Of a stretch of DNA of 64,000 nt, positions 16,528-23,662 are shown piece after piece. The notes beneath the pieces were generated by a model that saw only the letters and a program-made list of their open reading frames with translations, searched no databases and was not told the origin of the DNA. The position numbers and the translations under genes were made by a program. Source of the stretch: Desulfovibrio aminophilus DSM 12254 (GTDB lineage: Bacteria > Desulfobacterota > Desulfovibrionia > Desulfovibrionales > Desulfovibrionaceae); contig NZ_AUMA01000003.1 in NCBI RefSeq assembly GCF_000422565.1, forward strand, positions 1 through 64,000, given 5' to 3'. How positions within the stretch are numbered: position 1 is the stretch's first letter; each line of letters begins with the position of its first letter.

Positions 16528-17552
16528 CAGGCCTCCCTCCGCGCGGCCCGGGCCTGGATGAGCTCGGCCACGATGCTCACGGCGATCTCCTCCGGGGTCT
16601 CGGCCTCGATGGACAGGCCGATGGGGCAGTGCACACGCTCCAGGTCGGCGAGGGTGAAGCCCTCGGACAGGAGCTGGTCGTACACGGCCCGGCGCTTGCG
16701 GCGCGAGCCGATCATGCCGATGTAGCCCGCCGGGGTGCGCAGGGCCTGTCCGAGCGCGGTCTTGTCGAAGAGGTGTCCGCGCGTGACGATGACCACCGAG
16801 GCGTCCGGCCCGGGCGCGCGGCCCGTGAAGCAGTTCTCGAAGCCGTCCAGCACGGCGATCTCCCTGGCCCAGGGAAAGCGTTCGCGGTTGGCGAACTCCG
16901 GCCGGTCGTCCAGGACCGTGACCTGGAAGCCCGCCAGGGCCGCCACCTGGGCCGTTGGCCGGGAGACGTGTCCCGCGCCGACGATGAGCAGGACGGAGGG
17001 CGCGGCCCAGGGTTCCAGGAACCAGGCCGCGTCCCCGCATTCCAGCAGCACCGGGGCCAGGATGCCCGACCCGCGCTCGCGGGCTTGGCGCGCGGCGTCT
17101 TCGGGCAGGGCCGCGCCCCGCGTCCCGTCCGGGAGGAGCAGGCTGCGCGCGCCGCCGTTGTCGGCGGTGAGCAGCAGGCAGCGTTCGCCCCGCGCCAGAT
17201 GCGCCTCCAGTTCCGTGAACAGCGGGGCGTCCTCCGGCGCGATGCGTTCCAGGAAGACCCGCAGCCTGCCGCCGCAGACCATGTCCGCCCCGGCGGCCAT
17301 CTCGCCGGTGAGCTCGAAGGAGAGCAGCGCGGGCGCACCGCCGGTCGTGACCTCGCGCATGGCCTCCAGGACCTGGGCCTCCACCAGCCCGCCGCCCACG
17401 GTTCCGGCCATGCCGCCGTCCGCGAAGCGGAGCATCTTGGAGCCCGCCGAACGGGGCGTGGACCCCTCATGCGTGGCGATGGTGGCCGAAACCACGGGTT
17501 CTCCGGCCGCGAGCCGCTGGTTCAGAATACTCAAAAGTCGTTGCATATGCAT
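16527..17552 (-). CDS. XdhC-family molybdenum hydroxylase maturation factor
   Basis: The 341 residues hold an XdhC/CoxI N-terminal domain (SATIATHEGSTPRSAGSKML, GTVGGGLVEA) and a C-terminal Rossmann domain (LLIVGAGHVSRPTAQVAALA, VTRGHLFDK, IGMIGSRRKR). XdhC proteins bind molybdenum cofactor, promote its sulfuration and hand it to xanthine/aldehyde-oxidase family enzymes. The start chosen is ATG 17552, 6 bases after AAAGGA, which overlaps the AMP-ligase gene by 22 bases. Its job here is almost certainly maturation of the Mop oxidoreductase in the same operon. Confidence 0.9.
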   Translation of the reverse strand: MHMQRLLSILNQRLAAGEPVVSATIATHEGSTPRSAGSKMLRFADGGMAGTVGGGLVEAQVLEAMREVTTGGAPALLSFELTGEMAAGADMVCGGRLRVFLERIAPEDAPLFTELEAHLARGERCLLLTADNGGARSLLLPDGTRGAALPEDAARQARERGSGILAPVLLECGDAAWFLEPWAAPSVLLIVGAGHVSRPTAQVAALAGFQVTVLDDRPEFANRERFPWAREIAVLDGFENCFTGRAPGPDASVVIVTRGHLFDKTALGQALRTPAGYIGMIGSRRKRRAVYDQLLSEGFTLADLERVHCPIGLSIEAETPEEIAVSIVAELIQARAARREA

Positions 17553-18598
17553 CTTTTTCCTTTGCGCGGGTGGACCGTGCGCCACCCGGCGCCATGCGGT
17601 TCGATGCGCCCCGGCACGGTCTCCAGCCGGGGCAGGGGGCAGCCGCAGGGACAGGGCCCGGGCAGCAGCCGCGCCGCGTCGCCGGTGCGGTAGCGGATGA
17701 GCGGCATGCCGCGCCGGTTCAGGGTGCTCAGCACCAGCTCGCCCGGTTCGCCAAGCGGCAGGGGCGCGGCCGTGAGCGGATCGATCACTTCCAGGAAGAG
17801 GTCGGCCATGCGCGGATGATAGCCCGCATGGGCCGCGCATTCCACCCCTCCACCCCAGCCCGTCTCGGTCATGCCCCAGTGGTCGAAGACCTCGCAGCCC
17901 CAGGCGCGTTCCAGGTCCGCGCGCAGACCCGCGTCCAGGGGTTCGGCGCTGGAGAGCAGGGCCGCGAGCCGCGCCCGGGCGGCCCGGGAGAATTCGGCGT
18001 CATCGAGGAGTCCCCGCAGTTGGCTGGGCGCGGCCACCATGCGCGTCACGCCCTCGCGTTTCATGAGCCGGACCAGATCCCCGGCGGTCCAGGACTCCGG
18101 CGGAAGCACGGCCCGGGCCGCGATGCGCGGCAGGGCGCGGGCCAGCAGGTCGGCCACCCCGTCCGGGCGGCGGCCCGGCAGGAGCACGAGGACCGCGTCC
18201 CCGGCTCCGGCGAGGGTGGACATGCCCACGGCGAAGAAATCCAGCGTGGCCTCGATGTCCTCCGGGGTGAAGAAGAGGCGCTTGGGCGGGCCGCTGGTGC
18301 CTGAGGTTTCCAGCGTGACCACCCGGGCGATTTCGCCGCCGGAGACGCAGAGCATGGCCTCGCCGCGCGCGGCCAGGTCCTCCGCCGTGGTCAGGGGCAG
18401 GGCGGCCATGTCCGCGCGCCGGGCCGGGAACCCGGGCGGCAGGTCGGCCAGCCGTTGCCGGTGAAAGGGGCTGTGGCGCGCGGCGTGGGCCAGCGTTCGC
18501 CGCAAGGCTTCCAATTGCCGGGCCTCCACGGCATCGGGGGCGAGGTCCGGGAGGCCCAGGCGGGCGGCGATCCAGGCGTCCAAAGGCGTGCGCCGCAT
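17531..18598 (-). CDS. AMP-dependent CoA ligase-like protein (PaaK type)
   Basis: This 355-residue protein belongs to the short phenylacetate-CoA ligase-like branch. It has the P-loop TLETSGTSGPPKRLFFT, the HWGMTETGWGG adenylate motif and RYRTGDAARL. The C-terminal lid domain is short and ends in a Cys pair cluster (GPCPCGCPLP). Such enzymes adenylate carboxylates and may form CoA thioesters. In an aldehyde oxidoreductase operon it could activate the carboxylic acid product, though cofactor modification is equally possible. Its start overlaps the radical SAM stop as TGATG. It resembles what I recall as the DVU_1553 family. Confidence 0.82.
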   Translation of the reverse strand: MRRTPLDAWIAARLGLPDLAPDAVEARQLEALRRTLAHAARHSPFHRQRLADLPPGFPARRADMAALPLTTAEDLAARGEAMLCVSGGEIARVVTLETSGTSGPPKRLFFTPEDIEATLDFFAVGMSTLAGAGDAVLVLLPGRRPDGVADLLARALPRIAARAVLPPESWTAGDLVRLMKREGVTRMVAAPSQLRGLLDDAEFSRAARARLAALLSSAEPLDAGLRADLERAWGCEVFDHWGMTETGWGGGVECAAHAGYHPRMADLFLEVIDPLTAAPLPLGEPGELVLSTLNRRGMPLIRYRTGDAARLLPGPCPCGCPLPRLETVPGRIEPHGAGWRTVHPRKGKRCICNDF

Positions 18599-19935
18599 CA
18601 GCAGCGCCCCCGGTAGAGCGTCCGGCCCTCGGCCGAGGTGAGGTTGTAGAGGCAGAAGGGGATGCGCCGCCCGTCGGCCTCGGCCACGTGGATGCAGCAG
18701 CCGCGCACCCGCTCCAGATCCACGGTCCAGGCGTCCTGGAAGGCCATGCAGGAGACGCTGAAGCGGTCGCGGGTGGAGAATCCGGCCAGGAAGCGTTCGA
18801 AGTCGTCGGCCCCGGTCCGGGGTGCGCGGGGCTGGTCCGGCGCGGCCCACTGGCGGGCCGTGATCGAGCGAGACTGCATCGCGCCTTCGCGGGCTTCCAG
18901 GGGCTGGCCCGGGGAGCAGCAGGAGCCGCCCTGGGACAAAGGGATGAGCCGCCCACCTTTCAACCGGAACTGGGCGCTGAAAGAACACATCTCGTGTTCG
19001 CAGCAGGGCGGGTGGAAGTCCTCGGCCCGGAGCAGACCGTGGGACTGGGCCACCAGGGCCGTGAGCACCTCGGGCAGGGTCAGGCGCGGCCGTTCCGGGG
19101 TCCAGGGGAAGCGGCCGAAGCTGGCGGCGGGCTGGAAGTGCACGCCCCGCACCGTTGGGCTGTTGGACAGTCCCAGGTCTAGGATGTGCCCCAACTCCGC
19201 GTCGTTGATTCCCGGGACCAAGGTGGGCACCAGGATCACGCCCAGCCCGGCCTCGGCGCAGGCATCGATGGCCTGGAGCTTTTCCGCCAGCAACGGACGG
19301 CCGCGCAGGGCGGCGCAGGCGCTGTCGGAACCGTCGAACTGGAGGAAGACCGAGTCCAGCCCGGCGTCGGCCAGGGCGCGGGCGAATTCCGGCTCCCGGG
19401 CCAGGCGCAGGCCGTTGCTGTTGATCTGGACCAGGGCGAAGTCCGCGCTCCGGGCGGCGGCCACGATGGCGGGCAGGTCGTCGCGGGTGGCGGGTTCGCC
19501 GCCGGAAATCTGGACATTGCAACGCCCGGCCACCCGGCGCAGGGCCGTCAGCCGGGCGGCCAGGGCCTCCAGCGTGGGCTCCGGCGCGTTCGCCGCGCCC
19601 GAGGACGCGAAGCAGACCGGGCAGCCCAGGTCGCAGGCCTGGGTGATTTCCACCAGGGCCGTGCAGGTGTGCTGGCCGTGTTCCGGGCAGAGTCCGCAAT
19701 CCAGGGGGCAGCCTTGGTTCGCGGGCGTCTGCGGGCGTTCCGGCCGGGAGGGCGTCTTGGGCCGGCGCCAGCGCTCCAGGTCCGGCTTGCCGCGCCAGAC
19801 CGCGACCTTGAATTCGCCGTGATCCGGGCAGGTCCGGGCGAGGAACACCGTGCCGTCCTCCAGGATGCGCACGGCGGGCAGGCGCTTCAGGCAGACCGGA
19901 CAGAGGCTTTCCGTGCGGCCGAGGATTTCGGCCAT
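18598..19935 (-). CDS. Radical SAM protein with Tes/MJ0619-like N-terminal Cys region
   Basis: The 445 residues begin with a Cys-rich N-terminal region (CPVCLKRLPA, CPDHGEF, then CPLDCGLCPEHGQHTC) that leads into the SAM cluster motif CDLGCPVCF (CX3CX2C) and the glycine motif ISGGEPATR. This N-terminal arrangement is characteristic of the Tes/MJ0619-like branch of radical SAM enzymes. A C-terminal Cys cluster (HPPCCEHEMCSF) follows. The start ATG 19935 overlaps the preceding stop (TGATG); ATG 19938 is too close to the GGAGG. Its substrate is unknown. It probably works with the adjacent methyltransferase and C_GCAxxG protein. Confidence 0.85.
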   Translation of the reverse strand: MAEILGRTESLCPVCLKRLPAVRILEDGTVFLARTCPDHGEFKVAVWRGKPDLERWRRPKTPSRPERPQTPANQGCPLDCGLCPEHGQHTCTALVEITQACDLGCPVCFASSGAANAPEPTLEALAARLTALRRVAGRCNVQISGGEPATRDDLPAIVAAARSADFALVQINSNGLRLAREPEFARALADAGLDSVFLQFDGSDSACAALRGRPLLAEKLQAIDACAEAGLGVILVPTLVPGINDAELGHILDLGLSNSPTVRGVHFQPAASFGRFPWTPERPRLTLPEVLTALVAQSHGLLRAEDFHPPCCEHEMCSFSAQFRLKGGRLIPLSQGGSCCSPGQPLEAREGAMQSRSITARQWAAPDQPRAPRTGADDFERFLAGFSTRDRFSVSCMAFQDAWTVDLERVRGCCIHVAEADGRRIPFCLYNLTSAEGRTLYRGRC

Positions 19936-20387
19936 CATTCCTCCCTGGGCACGGCCGGGTCCAGGCCCTGTTCGGTCAGAAGCAGGAGGATGCGGGCCCA
20001 GGCGTCGGCCAGGAGTTGGCCGCAGCGGGAGACGTCCGGCTTGCCGCCATCGTCGCCCAGGATGGCCGCGCAGGTGATGCCGCCGTATTGCGGCACGGCG
20101 CGCTCGGTGAACCAGTCCACGAAGGTGGCGACCGCCAGTTCGGCCTGCTCCAGGGGCGCTTCGTCGTCCGATCCCTTGCCCAGGTAGAGTCCAAGCACGC
20201 AGCAGCCGCCGCTGAGGATGCCGCAGGCGCCGCCGCTCTGGCCCATGCCGTGGCACAGGCCGCTCAGGGAGCGGATGAGGTCCGGGTTTTCGCGGCCCTG
20301 GGCGCGCAGGGCCAGGAGGCCGAGAATTTGGCTGCAGCAGTATCCTTTGCCCGCCAGGGGCAGGATGTCGAGAAGGATGTCGCTCAT
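19935..20387 (-). CDS. C_GCAxxG_C_C-family redox-type protein
   Basis: The 150 residues show the spaced cysteine pattern of this family: GYCCSQIL, then GLCHGMGQSGGACGILSGGCCVLGLYLG, later GITCAAILG and SRCGQLL. The middle motif GGACGILSGG replaces the usual GCAxxG. Members are thought to bind metal or Fe-S groups; their biochemistry is poorly known. It overlaps both neighbours and corresponds to what I recall as the DVU_1555 type tied to aldehyde oxidoreductase loci. No signal peptide is visible. Confidence 0.8.
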   Translation of the reverse strand: MSDILLDILPLAGKGYCCSQILGLLALRAQGRENPDLIRSLSGLCHGMGQSGGACGILSGGCCVLGLYLGKGSDDEAPLEQAELAVATFVDWFTERAVPQYGGITCAAILGDDGGKPDVSRCGQLLADAWARILLLLTEQGLDPAVPREE

Positions 20388-21079
20388 GAGGCCTCCTTTG
20401 CGGCGATGATGAGGCAGTAGCCCAGGTCACGGGGATCGCGGCGGCCGCATCCGCCGCCTCCGGTCAGGTTCCGCAGGGCGTCCAGGGAGCCGTGTTGGAA
20501 GATGAGCCGTCCGGCCAGTTCGCTCAGGGCCCGGCTGTGGTCCTCCACGTGGAGCGGCCGCAGGCCGTGCCGCCGCAGGAGGCCTTCCATGTCCTCCAGG
20601 GGGCGGGCTCCGGCGGCGCAGCCCGCGATGCCGCCCGCCGCGCCGGGGCGGCGGACGTAGAGGTCGCTGAGAAGCAGGCGGCCGCCGGAGCGCAGCGTCC
20701 GGGCCATCTCGGCCAGGACCGGGCCGGGGTCGGCCAGGGTCGAGAGCACGCATTCGCAGCACAGGCCGTCCAGGCCGCCGTCGGCCAGGGGCAGGGCCTC
20801 CACCCGCGCCCGCAGCAGGGGCGTTCCGGGCTGTTCGGCGCGGGCCCTGGCGAGGAATTCCGCCGAGGCGTCCAGGCCCAGGGCGCGCAGGCCCCGGCCG
20901 GTGAGCAGGCCGAGGGTCGCGCCCGGGCCGCAGCCCAGGTCCGTCACCCGGTCCCCGGGGCCGAAGCCGCACAAATCCAGGCCGCGCGCGGTGAGTTCCG
21001 CGCCTCCGGGACGCAGGGCCGGGCCGCTGGCCTCCTGGAAGGCCGGGTGTTCGTACAGGGGCCGGACGACCTCGCTCAC
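20384..21079 (-). CDS. SAM-dependent class I methyltransferase
   Basis: This 231-residue protein has the SAM-binding motif VTDLGCGPGATLGLL, the acidic loop LGLDASAEFL, a post-I motif DGLCCECVLSTL and SGGRLLLSDLYV. It resembles the ubiquinone/arsenite methyltransferase class, but the CCECVL stretch has an unusual Cys pair. The C-terminal part contains GGGGCGRRDPRDLGY. It starts at GTG 21079, overlapping the dicluster protein stop (GTGA). The acceptor is unknown; the radical SAM enzyme two genes on suggests a shared small-molecule or cofactor substrate. Confidence 0.82.
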   Translation of the reverse strand: MSEVVRPLYEHPAFQEASGPALRPGGAELTARGLDLCGFGPGDRVTDLGCGPGATLGLLTGRGLRALGLDASAEFLARARAEQPGTPLLRARVEALPLADGGLDGLCCECVLSTLADPGPVLAEMARTLRSGGRLLLSDLYVRRPGAAGGIAGCAAGARPLEDMEGLLRRHGLRPLHVEDHSRALSELAGRLIFQHGSLDALRNLTGGGGCGRRDPRDLGYCLIIAAKEAS

Positions 21080-23580
21080 TTGTCCTCCAGCAGGCGCTCC
21101 ACCTCGGCCATGCGGCCCAGGGCCAGGGATTCGGGCACGAGGCAGAGTCCGCACTCCGGGCAGGCCAGGAGCGAGATGTTGAAGGAACTGCCGAGATAGG
21201 TCGCCTCCACCGGCCGGGGCTCCAGGGCGTCGTGGCCGCAGGACCATCGACCCGAGTCCGGGGTGTAGGTCTGGTCCACCTTGAGCCCGGCCGCACCCGC
21301 GCCCGGCCGCACCTCCATGCGGTGGCGCCAGGCTCCCAGGACGCGGAACGCCTCGCCCTCGCGGGCGTATTCCAGCCAGTAGGTCACGTTGCGCGGCCGG
21401 TGGGGCGCGAGGAGGCGTTCGCCCCCGGTCTCGCGGAACACGCGTCCCGAGGCCTCGGCGTGGGCCAGCGCGCGGCGGACGTCCTCCACCAGGATGTGCC
21501 GCTCCTCCATGCGGGCCAGGACCTCGGGCGCGATGCGCAGTTCCGGGCCGGGTTCCGCCTCCCCGGCTTGGCCGAGGTATTCCCGGGCCAGTTCTCGCCG
21601 CAGCCCGGCGCGTGCCGCGTGGCGGGCCGAGAACCCCGGGGCGGGTGCGGCCGCCGGGTCATCCGGTCCGCCGGGGAAGATGAAATCCAGGACGTGGTAA
21701 GCCCGCTTGCCCTCGGCGGCCAGCCGGTCACGGCACATGGCGCAGGAGGCCACGTAATCCAAGGGGCTCGCGGCCGCGCGCCGGGCGGCCACCTCGTGGG
21801 CCAGGTCCGGGTCCACGTTGGACATGAGCCCGCCGTAGCCGCAGCATTCGGTGAGGCGGCCGGACAGGGGCAGTTCCTCGCGGGCCACGCCGCAACGGTC
21901 CAGCAGGCCGCGCACGGCCGCGCGGGCGGTCTCGTCGTGGCGCGTTGTGCAGGGGTCGTGCACGGCCAGAGGCGCGTTCGGCGCGGGCGCGCCCGGCGTT
22001 TCTGACAGGCCGGTTTCGGCCAGGATCTCCCAGAGCGAAACCGCGGGCAGGTCCGGCGAGCGGCGACGGAGGATGTCCAGGCAGGAGGAGCAGGCCGCCA
22101 CGATGCGCGGCCGCCCCAGGCCTTCCCACTGGGCCCGGAACGCGACCTGGGCCTCGGTGAAGAGGTCCTCGCGCCCGGCCCAGTGGGCCGGGATGCCGCA
22201 GCAGCGCAGCATGAGCCCCACGCCGCCGGAGAGTGCGGCGCGAAGGTGTTCGAAGACCGAGCGCACGTGGTGCGGGTGCGAGGCCGCCAGCTGGCAGCCG
22301 GGAAAGAAGACGTGGGCGCACGCGCCGTCCGGCCCGGGCAGGGTCAGGGCGAAGTCCGGGCCGTTGTTGAAGGCCATGTCCTCTAGGGCGAATTCGTGGG
22401 CCGAGGGCGGCATCTTGCCCCGGGCCACCATGTCGCGCCGGGCCTCCAGACAGAGGTCGGCCATGGCGAAGCCCTCGGGGCAGACCTCCGCGCACAGGCC
22501 GCAGAGGCTGCAGGAATTGATCAGGCGGTTGGCCTCGTGCAGGCCCTTGACGATGGCCGCGTTGTTGTAGACCTGGCGGGCGTATTTCTTGGGGTAGCCT
22601 TTGTGGCGTTCGAGATAGGCGCAGACCCGCACGCACTCCATGCACTGGCAGTTCAGGCAACGCGCGGCCTCCTGGGTGGCCTCCTCCGGGGCGTAGCCGT
22701 TATCGGGAGCCGCCGGGGCAACCCGGGACAGGGGCGCGATCCCGGCGAGGTTCGTGAATAGGCGCGTCTCGCAGGGGCCTTCTTTCTCGCGGGCGGCGGT
22801 GAGCGAGACGCCGCTCATGTGCCGGTCCATGGACGAGGCGGCGCGGCGGCCGTCGGCGGCCTGGTCGATGAAAGACACGCCGCTGGGCGCGGAAAACCCG
22901 CCCAGAAAGAAGCCGGAACGATCCCCGGCCAGGGTCACGGGATCCACGGCCGCGCGGTCGTCACGGGCCAGGCCGGGAACCTCGGAGAGGTCCGCGAACA
23001 CGGCCGCGAATTCGGACAGGGCTTGGTCCAGCAAGACCGCGTCCAGGGATTGGCCGGCGCGGACCTCGGGCTTGAGGGCCAGGACGCGGGCGAGTTCCTC
23101 CTCCATGGCGGCCTTGGGGAGCCGGGATTCGGGCAGGTCGCGCAGACGGCCGCCGAGGGCGTCGTCGGCGACGAGGAAGGTCACGCCGTAGCCCTTGCGC
23201 AACAGGTCCCAGGCGCAGACCAGGGCGGCGAGGCCGCCGCCGAGTACTGCGGCGCGCTTGCTCCGGGAGGGCAGGACCGTGGGTTTGGCCCCGGCGGGAG
23301 CGGAGCCCACGCAGGCTCGCTCCAGGTCGCCGACGGCCAGGGCGTCGCCCGCCTCGGCGCGCTTGCAGACCGTTTCGCAAGGATGCTCGCAGAGCCTGCC
23401 CAGGACGCCGGACAGGGGCATGCTCCGCTCCAACACCTTGCGGGCCCCGGCCGGGTCGCCCTTGGCCATGCGTTCGAGAAAGGCGCGCACGTCCACGCGC
23501 AGCGGGCAGGCCGCCTGGCACCAGGGCAGCTCTTCCTGGATGCAGCGCTGTTCCCAGGCCCTCAGTTCCTGTTGCTCCAT
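21076..23580 (-). CDS. FAD/NAD-type oxidoreductase with Fe-S and CCG domains, fused redox tail
   Basis: The 834 residues carry several parts. The N-terminal Fe-S linker of the GltD/DPYD type (CQAACPLRVDVRAF, CEHPCETVCKR) is followed by a degenerate nucleotide fold (VLGGGLAALVCAWDLL). Next come two ferredoxin motifs (CLNCQCMECVRVC, CSLCGLCAEVCPEGF) and HdrD-like CCG blocks (FFPGCQLAASHP, ECCGYGG). The last 130 or so residues end in SFNISLLACPECGLCLVPES, which looks like a separate small redox protein (DVU_1557 type as I recall) fused on. It probably passes electrons from Mop to a carrier. It starts 82 bases after mop. Confidence 0.82.
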   Translation of the reverse strand: MEQQELRAWEQRCIQEELPWCQAACPLRVDVRAFLERMAKGDPAGARKVLERSMPLSGVLGRLCEHPCETVCKRAEAGDALAVGDLERACVGSAPAGAKPTVLPSRSKRAAVLGGGLAALVCAWDLLRKGYGVTFLVADDALGGRLRDLPESRLPKAAMEEELARVLALKPEVRAGQSLDAVLLDQALSEFAAVFADLSEVPGLARDDRAAVDPVTLAGDRSGFFLGGFSAPSGVSFIDQAADGRRAASSMDRHMSGVSLTAAREKEGPCETRLFTNLAGIAPLSRVAPAAPDNGYAPEEATQEAARCLNCQCMECVRVCAYLERHKGYPKKYARQVYNNAAIVKGLHEANRLINSCSLCGLCAEVCPEGFAMADLCLEARRDMVARGKMPPSAHEFALEDMAFNNGPDFALTLPGPDGACAHVFFPGCQLAASHPHHVRSVFEHLRAALSGGVGLMLRCCGIPAHWAGREDLFTEAQVAFRAQWEGLGRPRIVAACSSCLDILRRRSPDLPAVSLWEILAETGLSETPGAPAPNAPLAVHDPCTTRHDETARAAVRGLLDRCGVAREELPLSGRLTECCGYGGLMSNVDPDLAHEVAARRAAASPLDYVASCAMCRDRLAAEGKRAYHVLDFIFPGGPDDPAAAPAPGFSARHAARAGLRRELAREYLGQAGEAEPGPELRIAPEVLARMEERHILVEDVRRALAHAEASGRVFRETGGERLLAPHRPRNVTYWLEYAREGEAFRVLGAWRHRMEVRPGAGAAGLKVDQTYTPDSGRWSCGHDALEPRPVEATYLGSSFNISLLACPECGLCLVPESLALGRMAEVERLLEDK

Positions 23581-23662
23581 GTTCTCACCTCGCGGGAAAG
23601 AAAGGGGCGGACGCGGACACTTTCCGCGCCCGCCCCGATGGCGTCAAGAGGCCGTCAGACGT

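Noticed and set aside
18598-20387. Selenocysteine (in-frame TGA) in the radical SAM or C_GCAxxG genes
   Set aside because: The visible frames end at normal TGATG overlaps with the next gene and the motifs expected in each protein are already complete, so no read-through is needed.
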